This document shows positions 32,101 to 47,100 of a stretch of DNA of 64,000 bases, piece after piece; position 1 is the first letter of the stretch; every line of letters starts with the position of its first letter. A program made the position numbers and the translations under genes. Below the pieces are notes generated by a model, which was not told the origin of the DNA, did not search any database, and saw only the letters and a program-made list of their open reading frames with translations. This DNA is from Argyresthia goedartella. Taxonomy: Eukaryota > Arthropoda > Insecta > Lepidoptera > Argyresthiidae. The DNA lies in contig OX463824.1 of the NCBI GenBank assembly GCA_949825045.1, positions 24,412,501-24,476,500 on the forward strand, given 5' to 3'.

Positions 32101-35100
32101 GGTGGATCAGCCGCCTCTTCGGCCAGTTCAGCATCAGGCTCCGGCCTTGGTGGTGATAACGGTAACGTTGGACTTCTCGGACTCGGAGGAGTTGGATCTG
32201 GAGCAGGTGCTGCTTCCTCTGCTGCTTCAGGCGCTGGAGTTAACGGACTTGTTGGACAAAACGGAGTTGGAGGAGTAGGAGCTGGAGCATCTTCAGCTGC
32301 CTCTGCTGCTTCAGGTGCTGGAAATAACGGACTTGTTGGACAAAGCGGACTTGGAGGAGTAGCAGCTGGAGCATCTTCAGCTGCCTCTGCTGCTTCAGGT
32401 GCTGGAAATAATGGACTTGTTGGACAAAGTGGACTTGCAGGAGCCGGATATGGAGCAGCTTCTGCTTCCTCTGCTGCCTCAGGCGCTGGAGTTAACGGAC
32501 TCAACGGAAGTGGTGGACTCAATGCACTTGGAGGTGTAGGATCTGTTGGATCATCATCTGCTTCCTCGAGCGCAGCTGCTGCTGCTGCATCAAGCCCAAT
32601 CATCATTGAAAATGACATTTACGACGAAGGTTCATCATCTTCAGCATCTGCCTCAAGCTCTGCTGCAGCTCTTGCCGCACCACAAGAGATCATCATCAAC
32701 AACGAACATAATGGTGGATCAGCCGCCTCTTCAGCCAGTTCAGCATCTGCTTCAGCATCAGGCTCTGGCCTTGGTGGTAATAACGGTATTGTTGGACTCA
32801 ACGGACTCGGACCATACGGTATTGGACTTGCCGGCCTTGGAGGAGTTGGATCTGGAGCAGCTTCTGCTTCCTCTGCTGCTTCAGGCGCTGGAGGTAACGG
32901 ACTTGTTGGACAAAACGGAGTTGGAGGAGTAGGAGCTGGAGCATCTTCAGCTGCCTCTGCTGCTTCAGGTGCTGGAAATAACGGACTTGTTGGACAAAGC
33001 GGACTTGGAGGAGTAGCAGCTGGAGCATCTTCAGCTGCCTCTGCTGCTTCAGGTGCTGGAAATAATGGACTTGTTGGACAAAGCGGACTTGCAGGAGCCG
33101 GATCTGGAGCAGCTTCTGCTTCCTCTGCTGCCTCAGGCGCTGGAGTTAACGGACTCAACGGAAATGGTGGACTTAATGCACTTGGAGGTGAAGGATCTGC
33201 TGGATCATCATCTGCTTCCTCGAGCGCAGCTGCTGCTGCTGCATCAAGCCCAATCATCATTGAAAATGACATTTACGACGAGGGATCAACATCTTCAGCA
33301 TCCGCCGCAAGCTCTACTGCAGCTCTTGCCGCAGCACAAGATATCATCATCAACAACGAATACCTTGGTGGATCAGCCGCCTCTTCGGCCAGTTCAGCAT
33401 CAGGCTCCGGCCTTGGTGGTGATAACGGTAACGTTGGACTTCTCGGACTCGGAGGAGTTGGATCTGGAGCAGGTGCTGCTTCCTCTGCTGCTTCAGGCGC
33501 TGGAGTTAACGGACTTGTTGGACAAAACGGAGTTGGAGGAGTAGGAGCTGGAGCATCTTCAGCTGCCTCTGCTGCTTCAGGTGCTGGAAATAACGGACTT
33601 GTTGGACAAAGCGGACTTGTAGGAGTAGCAGCTGGAGCATCTTCAGCTGCCTCTGCTGCTTCAGGTGCTGGAAATAATGGACTTGTTGGACAAAGTGGAC
33701 TTGCAGGAGCCGGATATGGAGCAGCTTCTGCTTCCTCTGCTGCCTCAGGCGCTGGAGTTAACGGACTCAACGGAAGTGGTGGACTCAATGCACTTGGAGG
33801 TGTAGGATCTGTTGGATCATCATCTGCTTCCTCGAGCGCAGCTGCTGCTGCTGCATCAAGCCCAATCATCATTGAAAATGACATTTACGACGAAGGTTCA
33901 TCATCTTCAGCATCCGCCTCAAGCTCTGCTGCAGCTCTTGCCGCACCACAAGAGATCATCATCAACAACGAACATAATGGTGGATCAGCCGCCTCTTCAG
34001 CCAGTTCAGCATCTGCTTCAGCATCAGGCTCTGGCCTTGGTGGTAATAACGGTATTGTTGGACTCAACGGACTCGGACCATACGGTATTGGACTTGCCGG
34101 CCTTGGAGGAGTTGGATCTGGAGCAGCTTCTGCTTCCTCTGCTGCTTCAGGCGCTGGAGGTAACGGACTTGTTGGACAAAACGGAGTTGGAGGAGTAGGA
34201 GCTGGAGCATCTTCAGCTGCCTCTGCTGCTTCAGGTGCTGGAAATAACGGACTTGTTGGACAAAGCGGACTTGGAGGAGTAGCAGCTGGAGCATCTTCAG
34301 CTGCCTCTGCTGCTTCAGGTGCTGGAAATAATGGACTTGTTGGACAAAGCGGACTTGCAGGAGCCGGATCTGGAGCAGCTTCTGCTTCCTCTGCTGCCTC
34401 AGGCGCTGGAGTTAACGGACTCAACGGAAATGGTGGACTTAATGCACTTGGAGGTGAAGGATCTGCTGGATCATCATCTGCTTCCTCGAGCGCAGCTGCT
34501 GCTGCTGCATCAAGCCCAATCATCATTGAAAATGACATTTACGACGAGGGATCAACATCTTCAGCATCCGCCGCAAGCTCTACTGCAGCTCTTGCCGCAG
34601 CACAAGATATCATCATCAACAACGAATACCTTGGTGGATCAGCCGCCTCTTCGGCCAGTTCAGCATCAGGCTCCGGCCTTGGTGGTGATAACGGTAACGT
34701 TGGACTTCTCGGACTCGGAGGAGTTGGATCTGGAGCAGGTGCTGCTTCCTCTGCTGCTTCAGGCGCTGGAGTTAACGGACTTGTTGGACAAAACGGAGTT
34801 GGAGGAGTAGGAGCTGGAGCATCTTCAGCTGCCTCTGCTGCTTCAGGTGCTGGAAATAACGGACTTGTTGGACAAAGCGGACTTGGAGGAGTAGCAGCTG
34901 GAGCATCTTCAGCTGCCTCTGCTGCTTCAGGTGCTGGAAATAATGGACTTGTTGGACAAAGTGGACTTGCAGGAGCCGGATATGGAGCAGCTTCTGCTTC
35001 CTCTGCTGCCTCAGGCGCTGGAGTTGACGGACTCAACGGAAGTGGTGGACTCAATGCACTTGGAGGTGTAGGATCTGTTGGATCATCATCTGCTTCCTCG

Positions 35101-38100
35101 AGCGCAGCTGCTGCTGCTGCATCAAGCCCAATCATCATTGAAAATGACATTTACGACGAAGGTTCATCATCTTCAGCATCCGCCTCAAGCTCTGCTGCAG
35201 CTCTTGCCGCACCACAAGAGATCATCATCAACAACGAACATAATGGTGGATCAGCCGCCTCTTCAGCCAGTTCAGCATCTGCTTCAGCATCAGGCTCTGG
35301 CCTTGGTGGTAATAACGGTATTGTTGGACTCAACGGACTCGGACCATACGGTATTGGACTTGCCGGCCTTGGAGGAGTTGGATCTGGAGCAGCTTCTGCT
35401 TCCTCTGCTGCTTCAGGCGCTGGAGGTAACGGACTTGTTGGACAAAACGGAGTTGGAGGAGTAGGAGCTGGAGCATCTTCAGCTGCCTCTGCTGCTTCAG
35501 GTGCTGGAAATAACGGACTTGTTGGACAAAGCGGACTTGGAGGAGTAGCAGCTGGAGCATCTTCAGCTGCCTCTGCTGCTTCAGGTGCTGGAAATAATGG
35601 ACTTGTTGGACAAAGCGGACTTGCAGGAGCCGGATCTGGAGCAGCTTCTGCTTCCTCTGCTGCCTCAGGCGCTGGAGTTAACGGACTCAACGGAAATGGT
35701 GGACTTAATGCACTTGGAGGTGAAGGATCTGCTGGATCATCATCTGCTTCCTCGAGCGCAGCTGCTGCTGCTGCATCAAGCCCAATCATCATTGAAAATG
35801 ACATTTACGACGAGGGATCAACATCTTCAGCATCCGCCGCAAGCTCTACTGCAGCTCTTGCCGCAGCACAAGATATCATCATCAACAACGAATACCTTGG
35901 TGGATCAGCCGCCTCTTCGGCCAGTTCAGCATCAGGCTCCGGCCTTGGTGGTGATAACGGTAACGTTGGACTTCTCGGACTCGGAGGAGTTGGATCTGGA
36001 GCAGGTGCTGCTTCCTCTGCTGCTTCAGGCGCTGGAGTTAACGGACTTGTTGGACAAAACGGAGTTGGAGGAGTAGGAGCTGGAGCATCTTCAGCTGCCT
36101 CTGCTGCTTCAGGTGCTGGAAATAACGGACTTGTTGGACAAAGCGGACTTGGAGGAGTAGCAGCTGGAGCATCTTCAGCTGCCTCTGCTGCTTCAGGTGC
36201 TGGAAATAATGGACTTGTTGGACAAAGTGGACTTGCAGGAGCCGGATATGGAGCAGCTTCTGCTTCCTCTGCTGCCTCAGGCGCTGGAGTTAACGGACTC
36301 AACGGAAGTGGTGGACTCAATGCACTTGGAGGTGTAGGATCTGTTGGATCATCATCTGCTTCCTCGAGCGCAGCTGCTGCTGCTGCATCAAGCCCAATCA
36401 TCATTGAAAATGACATTTACGACGAAGGTTCATCATCTTCAGCATCTGCCTCAAGCTCTGCTGCAGCTCTTGCCGCACCACAAGAGATCATCATCAACAA
36501 CGAACATAATGGTGGATCAGCCGCCTCTTCAGCCAGTTCAGCATCTGCTTCAGCATCAGGCTCTGGCCTTGGTGGTAATAACGGTATTGTTGGACTCAAC
36601 GGACTCGGACCATACGGTATTGGACTTGCCGGCCTTGGAGGAGTTGGATCTGGAGCAGCTTCTGCTTCCTCTGCTGCTTCAGGCGCTGGAGGTAACGGAC
36701 TTGTTGGACAAAACGGAGTTGGAGGAGTAGGAGCTGGAGCATCTTCAGCTGCCTCTGCTGCTTCAGGTGCTGGAAATAACGGACTTGTTGGACAAAGCGG
36801 ACTTGGAGGAGTAGCAGCTGGAGCATCTTCAGCTGCCTCTGCTGCTTCAGGTGCTGGTAATAATGGACTTGTTGGACAAAGCGGACTTGCAGGAGCCGGA
36901 TCTGGAGCAGCTTCTGCTTCCTCTGCTGCCTCAGGCGCTGGAGTTAACGGACTCAACGGAAATGGTGGACTTAATGCACTTGGAGGTGAAGGATCTGCTG
37001 GATCATCATCTGCTTCCTCGAGCGCAGCTGCTGCTGCTGCATCAAGCCCAATCATCATTGAAAATGACATTTACGACGAGGGATCAACATCTTCAGCATC
37101 CGCCGCAAGCTCTACTGCAGCTCTTGCCGCAGCACAAGATATCATCATCAACAACGAATACCTTGGTGGATCAGCCGCCTCTTCGGCCAGTTCAGCATCA
37201 GGCTCCGGCCTTGGTGGTGATAACGGTAACGTTGGACTTCTCGGACTCGGAGGAGTTGGATCTGGAGCAGGTGCTGCTTCCTCTGCTGCTTCAGGCGCTG
37301 GAGTTAACGGACTTGTTGGACAAAACGGAGTTGGAGGAGTAGGAGCTGGAGCATCTTCAGCTGCCTCTGCTGCTTCAGGTGCTGGAAATAACGGACTTGT
37401 TGGACAAAGCGGACTTGTAGGAGTAGCAGCTGGAGCATCTTCAGCTGCCTCTGCTGCTTCAGGTGCTGGAAATAATGGACTTGTTGGACAAAGTGGACTT
37501 GCAGGAGCCGGATATGGAGCAGCTTCTGCTTCCTCTGCTGCCTCAGGCGCTGGAGTTAACGGACTCAACGGAAGTGGTGGACTCAATGCACTTGGAGGTG
37601 TAGGATCTGTTGGATCATCATCTGCTTCCTCGAGCGCAGCTGCTGCTGCTGCATCAAGCCCAATCATCATTGAAAATGACATTTACGACGAAGGTTCATC
37701 ATCTTCAGCATCCGCCTCAAGCTCTGCTGCAGCTCTTGCCGCACCACAAGAGATCATCATCAACAACGAACATAATGGTGGATCAGCCGCCTCTTCAGCC
37801 AGTTCAGCATCTGCTTCAGCATCAGGCTCTGGCCTTGGTGGTAATAACGGTATTGTTGGACTCAACGGACTCGGACCATACGGTATTGGACTTGCCGGCC
37901 TTGGAGGAGTTGGATCTGGAGCAGCTTCTGCTTCCTCTGCTGCTTCAGGCGCTGGAGGTAACGGACTTGTTGGACAAAACGGAGTTGGAGGAGTAGGAGC
38001 TGGAGCATCTTCAGCTGCCTCTGCTGCTTCAGGTGCTGGAAATAACGGACTTGTTGGACAAAGCGGACTTGGAGGAGTAGCAGCTGGAGCATCTTCAGCT

Positions 38101-41100
38101 GCCTCTGCTGCTTCAGGTGCTGGAAATAATGGACTTGTTGGACAAAGCGGACTTGCAGGAGCCGGATCTGGAGCAGCTTCTGCTTCCTCTGCTGCCTCAG
38201 GCGCTGGAGTTAACGGACTCAACGGAAATGGTGGACTTAATGCACTTGGAGGTGAAGGATCTGCTGGATCATCATCTGCTTCCTCGAGCGCAGCTGCTGC
38301 TGCTGCATCAAGCCCAATCATCATTGAAAATGACATTTACGACGAGGGATCAACATCTTCAGCATCCGCCGCAAGCTCTACTGCAGCTCTTGCCGCAGCA
38401 CAAGATATCATCATCAACAACGAATACCTTGGTGGATCAGCCGCCTCTTCGGCCAGTTCAGCATCAGGCTCCGGCCTTGGTGGTGATAACGGTAACGTTG
38501 GACTTCTCGGACTCGGAGGAGTTGGATCTGGAGCAGGTGCTGCTTCCTCTGCTGCTTCAGGCGCTGGAGTTAACGGACTTGTTGGACAAAACGGAGTTGG
38601 AGGAGTAGGAGCTGGAGCATCTTCAGCTGCCTCTGCTGCTTCAGGTGCTGGAAATAACGGACTTGTTGGACAAAGCGGACTTGGAGGAGTAGCAGCTGGA
38701 GCATCTTCAGCTGCCTCTGCTGCTTCAGGTGCTGGAAATAATGGACTTGTTGGACAAAGTGGACTTGCAGGAGCCGGATATGGAGCAGCTTCTGCTTCCT
38801 CTGCTGCCTCAGGCGCTGGAGTTGACGGACTCAACGGAAGTGGTGGACTCAATGCACTTGGAGGTGTAGGATCTGTTGGATCATCATCTGCTTCCTCGAG
38901 CGCAGCTGCTGCTGCTGCATCAAGCCCAATCATCATTGAAAATGACATTTACGACGAAGGTTCATCATCTTCAGCATCCGCCTCAAGCTCTGCTGCAGCT
39001 CTTGCCGCACCACAAGAGATCATCATCAACAACGAACATAATGGTGGATCAGCCGCCTCTTCAGCCAGTTCAGCATCTGCTTCAGCATCAGGCTCTGGCC
39101 TTGGTGGTAATAACGGTATTGTTGGACTCAACGGACTCGGACCATACGGTATTGGACTTGCCGGCCTTGGAGGAGTTGGATCTGGAGCAGGTGCTGCTTC
39201 CTCTGCTGCTTCAGGCGCTGGAGGTAACGGACTTGTTGGACAAAACGGAGTTGGAGGAGTAGGAGCTGGAGCATCTTCAGCTGCCTCTGCTGCTTCAGGT
39301 GCTGGAAATAACGGACTTGTTGGACAAAGCGGACTTGGAGGAGTAGCAGCTGGAGCATCTTCAGCTGCCTCTGCTGCTTCAGGTGCTGGAAATAATGGAC
39401 TTGTTGGACAAAGCGGACTTGCAGGAGCCGGATCTGGAGCAGCTTCTGCTTCCTCTGCTGCCTCAGGCGCTGGAGTTAACGGACTCAACGGAAATGGTGG
39501 ACTTAATGCACTTGGAGGTGAAGGATCTGCTGGATCATCATCTGCTTCCTCGAGCGCAGCTGCTGCTGCTGCATCAAGCCCAATCATCATTGAAAATGAC
39601 ATTTACGACGAGGGATCAACATCTTCAGCATCCGCCGCAAGCTCTACTGCAGCTCTTGCCGCAGCACAAGATATCATCATCAACAACGAATACCTTGGTG
39701 GATCAGCCGCCTCTTCGGCCAGTTCAGCATCAGGCTCCGGCCTTGGTGGTGATAACGGTAACGTTGGACTTCTCGGACTCGGAGGAGTTGGATCTGGAGC
39801 AGGTGCTGCTTCCTCTGCTGCTTCAGGCGCTGGAGTTAACGGACTTGTTGGACAAAACGGAGTTGGAGGAGTAGGAGCTGGAGCATCTTCAGCTGCCTCT
39901 GCTGCTTCAGGTGCTGGAAATAACGGACTTGTTGGACAAAGCGGACTTGGAGGAGTAGCAGCTGGAGCATCTTCAGCTGCCTCTGCTGCTTCAGGTGCTG
40001 GAAATAATGGACTTGTTGGACAAAGTGGACTTGCAGGAGCCGGATATGGAGCAGCTTCTGCTTCCTCTGCTGCCTCAGGCGCTGGAGTTAACGGACTCAA
40101 CGGAAGTGGTGGACTCAATGCACTTGGAGGTGTAGGATCTGTTGGATCATCATCTGCTTCCTCGAGCGCAGCTGCTGCTGCTGCATCAAGCCCAATCATC
40201 ATTGAAAATTACATTTACGACGAAGGTTCATCATCTTCAGCATCCGCCTCAAGCTCTGCTGCAGCTCTTGCCGCACCACAAGAGATCATCATCAACAACG
40301 AACATAATGGTGGATCAGCCGCCTCTTCAGCCAGTTCAGCATCTGCTTCAGCATCAGGCTCTGGCCTTGGTGGTAATAACGGTATTGTTGGACTCAACGG
40401 ACTCGGACCATACGGTATTGGACTTGCCGGCCTTGGAGGAGTTGGATCTGGAGCAGCTTCTGCTTCCTCTGCTGCTTCAGGCGCTGGAGGTAACGGACTT
40501 GTTGGACAAAACGGAGTTGGAGGAGTAGGAGCTGGAGCATCTTCAGCTGCCTCTGCTGCTTCAGGTGCTGGAAATAACGGACTTGTTGGACAAAGCGGAC
40601 TTGGAGGAGTAGCAGCTGGAGCATCTTCAGCTGCCTCTGCTGCTTCAGGTGCTGGAAATAATGGACTTGTTGGACAAAGCGGACTTGCAGGAGCCGGATC
40701 TGGAGCAGCTTCTGCTTCCTCTGCTGCCTCAGGCGCTGGAGTTAACGGACTCAACGGAAATGGTGGACTTAATGCACTTGGAGGTGAAGGATCTGCTGGA
40801 TCATCATCTGCTTCCTCGAGCGCAGCTGCTGCTGCTGCATCAAGCCCAATCATCATTGAAAATGACATTTACGACGAGGGATCAACATCTTCAGCATCCG
40901 CCGCAAGCTCTACTGCAGCTCTTGCCGCAGCACAAGATATCATCATCAACAACGAATACCTTGGTGGATCAGCCGCCTCTTCGGCCAGTTCAGCATCAGG
41001 CTCCGGCCTTGGTGGTGATAACGGTAACGTTGGACTTCTCGGACTCGGAGGAGTTGGATCTGGAGCAGGTGCTGCTTCCTCTGCTGCTTCAGGCGCTGGA

Positions 41101-44100
41101 GTTAATGGACTTGTTGGACAAAACGGAGTTGGAGGAGTAGGAGCTGGAGCATCTTCAGCTGCCTCTGCTGCTTCAGGTGCTGGAAATAACGGACTTGTTG
41201 GACAAAGCGGACTTGTAGGAGTAGCAGCTGGAGCATCTTCAGCTGCCTCTGCTGCTTCAGGTGCTGGAAATAATGGACTTGTTGGACAAAGTGGACTTGC
41301 AGGAGCCGGATATGGAGCAGCTTCTGCTTCCTCTGCTGCCTCAGGCGCTGGAGTTAACGGACTCAACGGAAGTGGTGGACTCAATGCACTTGGAGGTGTA
41401 GGATCTGTTGGATCATCATCTGCTTCCTCGAGCGCAGCTGCTGCTGCTGCATCAAGCCCAATCATCATTGAAAATGACATTTACGACGAAGGTTCAACAT
41501 CTTCAGCATCCGCCTCAAGCTCTGCTGCAGCTCTTGCCGCACCACAAGAGATCATCATCAACAACGAACATAATGGTGGATCAGCCGCCTCTTCAGCCAG
41601 TTCAGCATCTGCTTCAGCATCAGGCTCTGGCCTTGGTGGTAATAACGGTATTGTTGGACTCAACGGACTCGGACCATACGGTATTGGACTTGCCGGCCTT
41701 GGAGGAGTTGGATCTGGAGCAGGTGCTGCTTCCTCTGCTGCTTCAGGCGCTGGAGGTAACGGACTTGTTGGACAAAACGGAGTTGGAGGAGTAGGAGCTG
41801 GAGCATCTTCAGCTGCCTCTGCTGCTTCAGGTGCTGGAAATAACGGACTTGTTGGACAAAGCGGACTTGGAGGAGTAGCAGCTGGAGCATCTTCAGCTGC
41901 CTCTGCTGCTTCAGGTGCTGGAAATAATGGACTTGTTGGACAAAGCGGACTTGCAGGAGCCGGATCTGGAGCAGCTTCTGCTTCCTCTGCTGCCTCAGGC
42001 GCTGGAGTTAACGGACTCAACGGAAATGGTGGACTTAATGCACTTGGAGGTGAAGGATCTGCTGGATCATCATCTGCTTCCTCGAGCGCAGCTGCTGCTG
42101 CTGCATCAAGCCCAATCATCATTGAAAATGACATTTACGACGAGGGATCAACATCTTCAGCATCCGCCGCAAGCTCTACTGCAGCTCTTGCCGCAGCACA
42201 AGATATCATCATCAACAACGAATACCTTGGTGGATCAGCCGCCTCTTCGGCCAGTTCAGCATCAGGCTCCGGCCTTGGTGGTGATAACGGTAACGTTGGA
42301 CTTCTCGGACTCGGAGGAGTTGGATCTGGAGCAGGTGCTGCTTCCTCTGCTGCTTCAGGCGCTGGAGTTAACGGACTTGTTGGACAAAACGGAGTTGGAG
42401 GAGTAGGAGCTGGAGCATCTTCAGCTGCCTCTGCTGCTTCAGGTGCTGGAAATAACGGACTTGTTGGACAAAGCGGACTTGGAGGAGTAGCAGCTGGAGC
42501 ATCTTCAGCTGCCTCTGCTGCTTCAGGTGCTGGAAATAATGGACTTGTTGGACAAAGTGGACTTGCAGGAGCCGGATATGGAGCAGCTTCTGCTTCCTCT
42601 GCTGCCTCAGGCGCTGGAGTTAACGGACTCAACGGAAGTGGTGGACTCAATGCACTTGGAGGTGTAGGATCTGTTGGATCATCATCTGCTTCCTCGAGCG
42701 CAGCTGCTGCTGCTGCATCAAGCCCAATCATCATTGAAAATGACATTTACGACGAAGGTTCAACATCTTCAGCATCCGCCTCAAGCTCTGCTGCAGCTCT
42801 TGCCGCACCACAAGAGATCATCATCAACAACGAACATAATGGTGGATCAGCCGCCTCTTCAGCCAGTTCAGCATCTGCTTCAGCATCAGGCTCTGGCCTT
42901 GGTGGTAATAACGGTATTGTTGGACTCAACGGACTCGGACCATACGGTATTGGACTTGCCGGCCTTGGAGGAGTTGGATCTGGAGCAGCTTCTGCTTCCT
43001 CTGCTGCTTCAGGCGCTGGAGGTAACGGACTTGTTGGACAAAACGGAGTTGGAGGAGTAGGAGCTGGAGCATCTTCAGCTGCCTCTGCTGCTTCAGGTGC
43101 TGGAAATAACGGACTTGTTGGACAAAGCGGACTTGGAGGAGTAGCAGCTGGAGCATCTTCAGCTGCCTCTGCTGCTTCAGGTGCTGGAAATAATGGACTT
43201 GTTGGACAAAGCGGACTTGCAGGAGCCGGATCTGGAGCAGCTTCTGCTTCCTCTGCTGCCTCAGGCGCTGGAGTTAACGGACTCAACGGAAATGGTGGAC
43301 TTAATGCACTTGGAGGTGAAGGATCTGCTGGATCATCATCTGCTTCCTCGAGCGCAGCTGCTGCTGCTGCATCAAGCCCAATCATCATTGAAAATGACAT
43401 TTACGACGAGGGATCAACATCTTCAGCATCCGCCGCAAGCTCTACTGCAGCTCTTGCCGCAGCACAAGATATCATCATCAACAACGAATACCTTGGTGGA
43501 TCAGCCGCCTCTTCGGCCAGTTCAGCATCAGGCTCCGGCCTTGGTGGTGATAACGGTAACGTTGGACTTCTCGGACTCGGAGGAGTTGGATCTGGAGCAG
43601 GTGCTGCTTCCTCTGCTGCTTCAGGCGCTGGAGTTAACGGACTTGTTGGACAAAACGGAGTTGGAGGAGTAGGAGCTGGAGCATCTTCAGCTGCCTCTGC
43701 TGCTTCAGGTGCTGGAAATAACGGACTTGTTGGACAAAGCGGACTTGGAGGAGTAGCAGCTGGAGCATCTTCAGCTGCCTCTGCTGCTTCAGGTGCTGGA
43801 AATAATGGACTTGTTGGACAAAGTGGACTTGCAGGAGCCGGATATGGAGCAGCTTCTGCTTCCTCTGCTGCCTCAGGCGCTGGAGTTAACGGACTCAACG
43901 GAAGTGGTGGACTCAATGCACTTGGAGGTGTAGGATCTGTTGGATCATCATCTGCTTCCTCGAGCGCAGCTGCTGCTGCTGCATCAAGCCCAATCATCAT
44001 TGAAAATGACATTTACGACGAAGGTTCATCATCTTCAGCATCCGCCTCAAGCTCTGCTGCAGCTCTTGCCGCACCACAAGAGATCATCATCAACAACGAA

Positions 44101-47100
44101 CATAATGGTGGATCAGCCGCCTCTTCAGCCAGTTCAGCATCTGCTTCAGCATCAGGCTCTGGCCTTGGTGGTAATAACGGTATTGTTGGACTCAACGGAC
44201 TCGGACCATACGGTATTGGACTTGCCGGCCTTGGAGGAGTTGGATCTGGAGCAGCTTCTGCTTCCTCTGCTGCTTCAGGCGCTGGAGGTAACGGACTTGT
44301 TGGACAAAACGGAGTTGGAGGAGTAGGAGCTGGAGCATCTTCAGCTGCCTCTGCTGCTTCAGGTGCTGGAAATAACGGACTTGTTGGACAAAGCGGACTT
44401 GGAGGAGTAGCAGCTGGAGCATCTTCAGCTGCCTCTGCTGCTTCAGGTGCTGGAAATAATGGACTTGTTGGACAAAGCGGACTTGCAGGAGCCGGATCTG
44501 GAGCAGCTTCTGCTTCCTCTGCTGCCTCAGGCGCTGGAGTTAACGGACTCAACGGAAATGGTGGACTTAATGCACTTGGAGGTGAAGGATCTGCTGGATC
44601 ATCATCTGCTTCCTCGAGCGCAGCTGCTGCTGCTGCATCAAGCCCAATCATCATTGAAAATGACATTTACGACGAGGGATCAACATCTTCAGCATCCGCC
44701 GCAAGCTCTACTGCAGCTCTTGCCGCAGCACAAGATATCATCATCAACAACGAATACCTTGGTGGATCAGCCGCCTCTTCGGCCAGTTCAGCATCAGGCT
44801 CCGGCCTTGGTGGTGATAACGGTAACGTTGGACTTCTCGGACTCGGAGGAGTTGGATCTGGAGCAGGTGCTGCTTCCTCTGCTGCTTCAGGCGCTGGAGT
44901 TAACGGACTTGTTGGACAAAACGGAGTTGGAGGAGTAGGAGCTGGAGCATCTTCAGCTGCCTCTGCTGCTTCAGGTGCCGGAAATAACGGACTTGTTGGA
45001 CAAAGCGGACTTGGAGGAGTAGCAGCTGGAGCATCTTCAGCTGCCTCTGCTGCTTCAGGTGCTGCAAATAATGGACTTGTTGGACAAAGCGGACTTGCAG
45101 GAGCCGGATCTGGAGCAGCTTCTGCTTCCTCTGCTGCCTCAGGCGCTGGAGTTAACGGACGCAACGGAAATGGTGGACTTAATGCACTTGGAGGTGTAGG
45201 ATCTGCTGGATCATCATCTGCTTCCTCGAGCGCAGCTGCTGCTGCTGCATCAAACCCAATCATCATTGAAAATGACATTTACGACGAGGGATCATCATCT
45301 TCAGCATCCGCCTCAAGCTCTGCTGCAGCTCTTGCCGCACCACAAGAGATCATCATCAACAACGAACATCATGGTGGATCAGCCGCCTCTTCAGCCAGTT
45401 CAGCATCTGCTTCAGCATCAGGCTCTGGCCTTGGTGGCAATAACGGTAATGTTGGACTCAAAGGACTCGGACCATACGGTATTGGACTTGCCGGCCTTGG
45501 AGGAGTTGGATCTGGAGCAGCTTCTGCTTCCTCTGCTGCTTCAGGCGCTGGAGTTAACGGACTTGTTGGACAAAACGGAGTTGGAGGAGTAGGAGCTGGA
45601 GCATCTTCATCTGCCTCTGCTGCTTCAGGTGCTGGAAATAACGGACTTGTTGGACAAAGCGGACTTGGAGGAGTAGCAGCTGGAGCATCTTCAGCTGCCT
45701 CTGCTGCTTCAATTGCTGGAAATAATGGACTTGTTGGTCAAAGCGGACTTGCAGGAGCCGGATCTGGAGCAGCTTCTGCTTCCTCTGCTGCCTCAGGCGC
45801 TGGAGTTAACGGACTCAACGGAAATGGTGAACTTAATGCACTTGGAGGTGTAGGATCTGCTGGATCATCATCTGCTTCCTCGAGCACAGCTGCTGCTGCT
45901 GCATCAAGCCCAATCATCATTGAAAATGACATTTACGACGAGGGATCATCATCTTCAGCATCCGCCTCAAGCTCTGCTGCAGCTCTTGCCGCACCACAAG
46001 AGATCATCATCAACAACGAACATCATGGTGGATCAGCCGCCTCTTCAGCCAGTTCAGCATCTGCTTCAGCATCAGGCTCTGGCCTTGGTGGTAATAACGG
46101 TAATGTTGGACTCAACGGACTCGGACCATACGGTATAGGACTTGCCGGCCTTGGAGGAGTTGGATCTGGAGCAGCTTCTGCTTCCTCTGCTGCTTCAGGC
46201 GCTGGGGTCAACGGACTTGTTGGACAAAACGGAGTTGGAGGAGTAGGAGCTGGAGCATCTTCAGCTGCCTCTGCTGCTTCAGGTGCCGGAAATAACGGAC
46301 TTGTTGGACAAAGCGGACTTGGAGGAGTAGCAGCTGGAGCATCTTCAGCTGCCTCTGCTGCTTCAAGTGCTGGAAATAATGGACTTGTTGGACAAAGCGG
46401 ACTTGCAGGAGCCGGATCTGGAGCAGCTTCTGCTTCCTCTGCTGCCTCAGGCGCTGGAGTTAACGGACTCAACGGAAATGGTGAACTTAATGCACTTGGA
46501 GGTGTAGGATCTGCTGGATCATCATCTGCTTCCTCGAGCACAGCTGCTGCTGCTGCATCAAGCCCAATCATCATTGAAAATGACATTTACGACGAGGGAT
46601 CATCATCTTCAGCATCCGCCTCAAGCTCTGCTGCAGCTCTTGCCGCACCACAAGAGATCATCATCAACAACGAACATCATGGTGGATCAGCCGCCTCTTC
46701 AGCCAGTTCAGCATCTGCTTCAGCATCAGGCTCTGGCCTTGGTGGTAATAACGGTAATGTTGGACTCAACGGACTCGGACCATACGGTATTGGACTTGCC
46801 GGCCTTGGAGGAGTTGGATCTGGAGCAGCTTCTGCTTCCTCTGCTGCTTCAGACGCTGGGGTTAACGGACTTGTTGGACAAAACGGAGTTGGAGGAGTAG
46901 GAGCTGGAGCATCTTCAGCTGCCTCTGCTGCTTCAGGTGCCGGAAATAACGGACTTGTTGGACAAAGCGGACTTGGAGGAGTAGCAGCTGGAGCATCTTC
47001 AGCTGCCTCTGCTGCTTCAGGTACTGGAAATAATGGACTTGTTGGACAAAGCGGACTTGCAGGAGCCGGATCTGGAGCAGCTTCTGCTTCCTCTGCTGCC

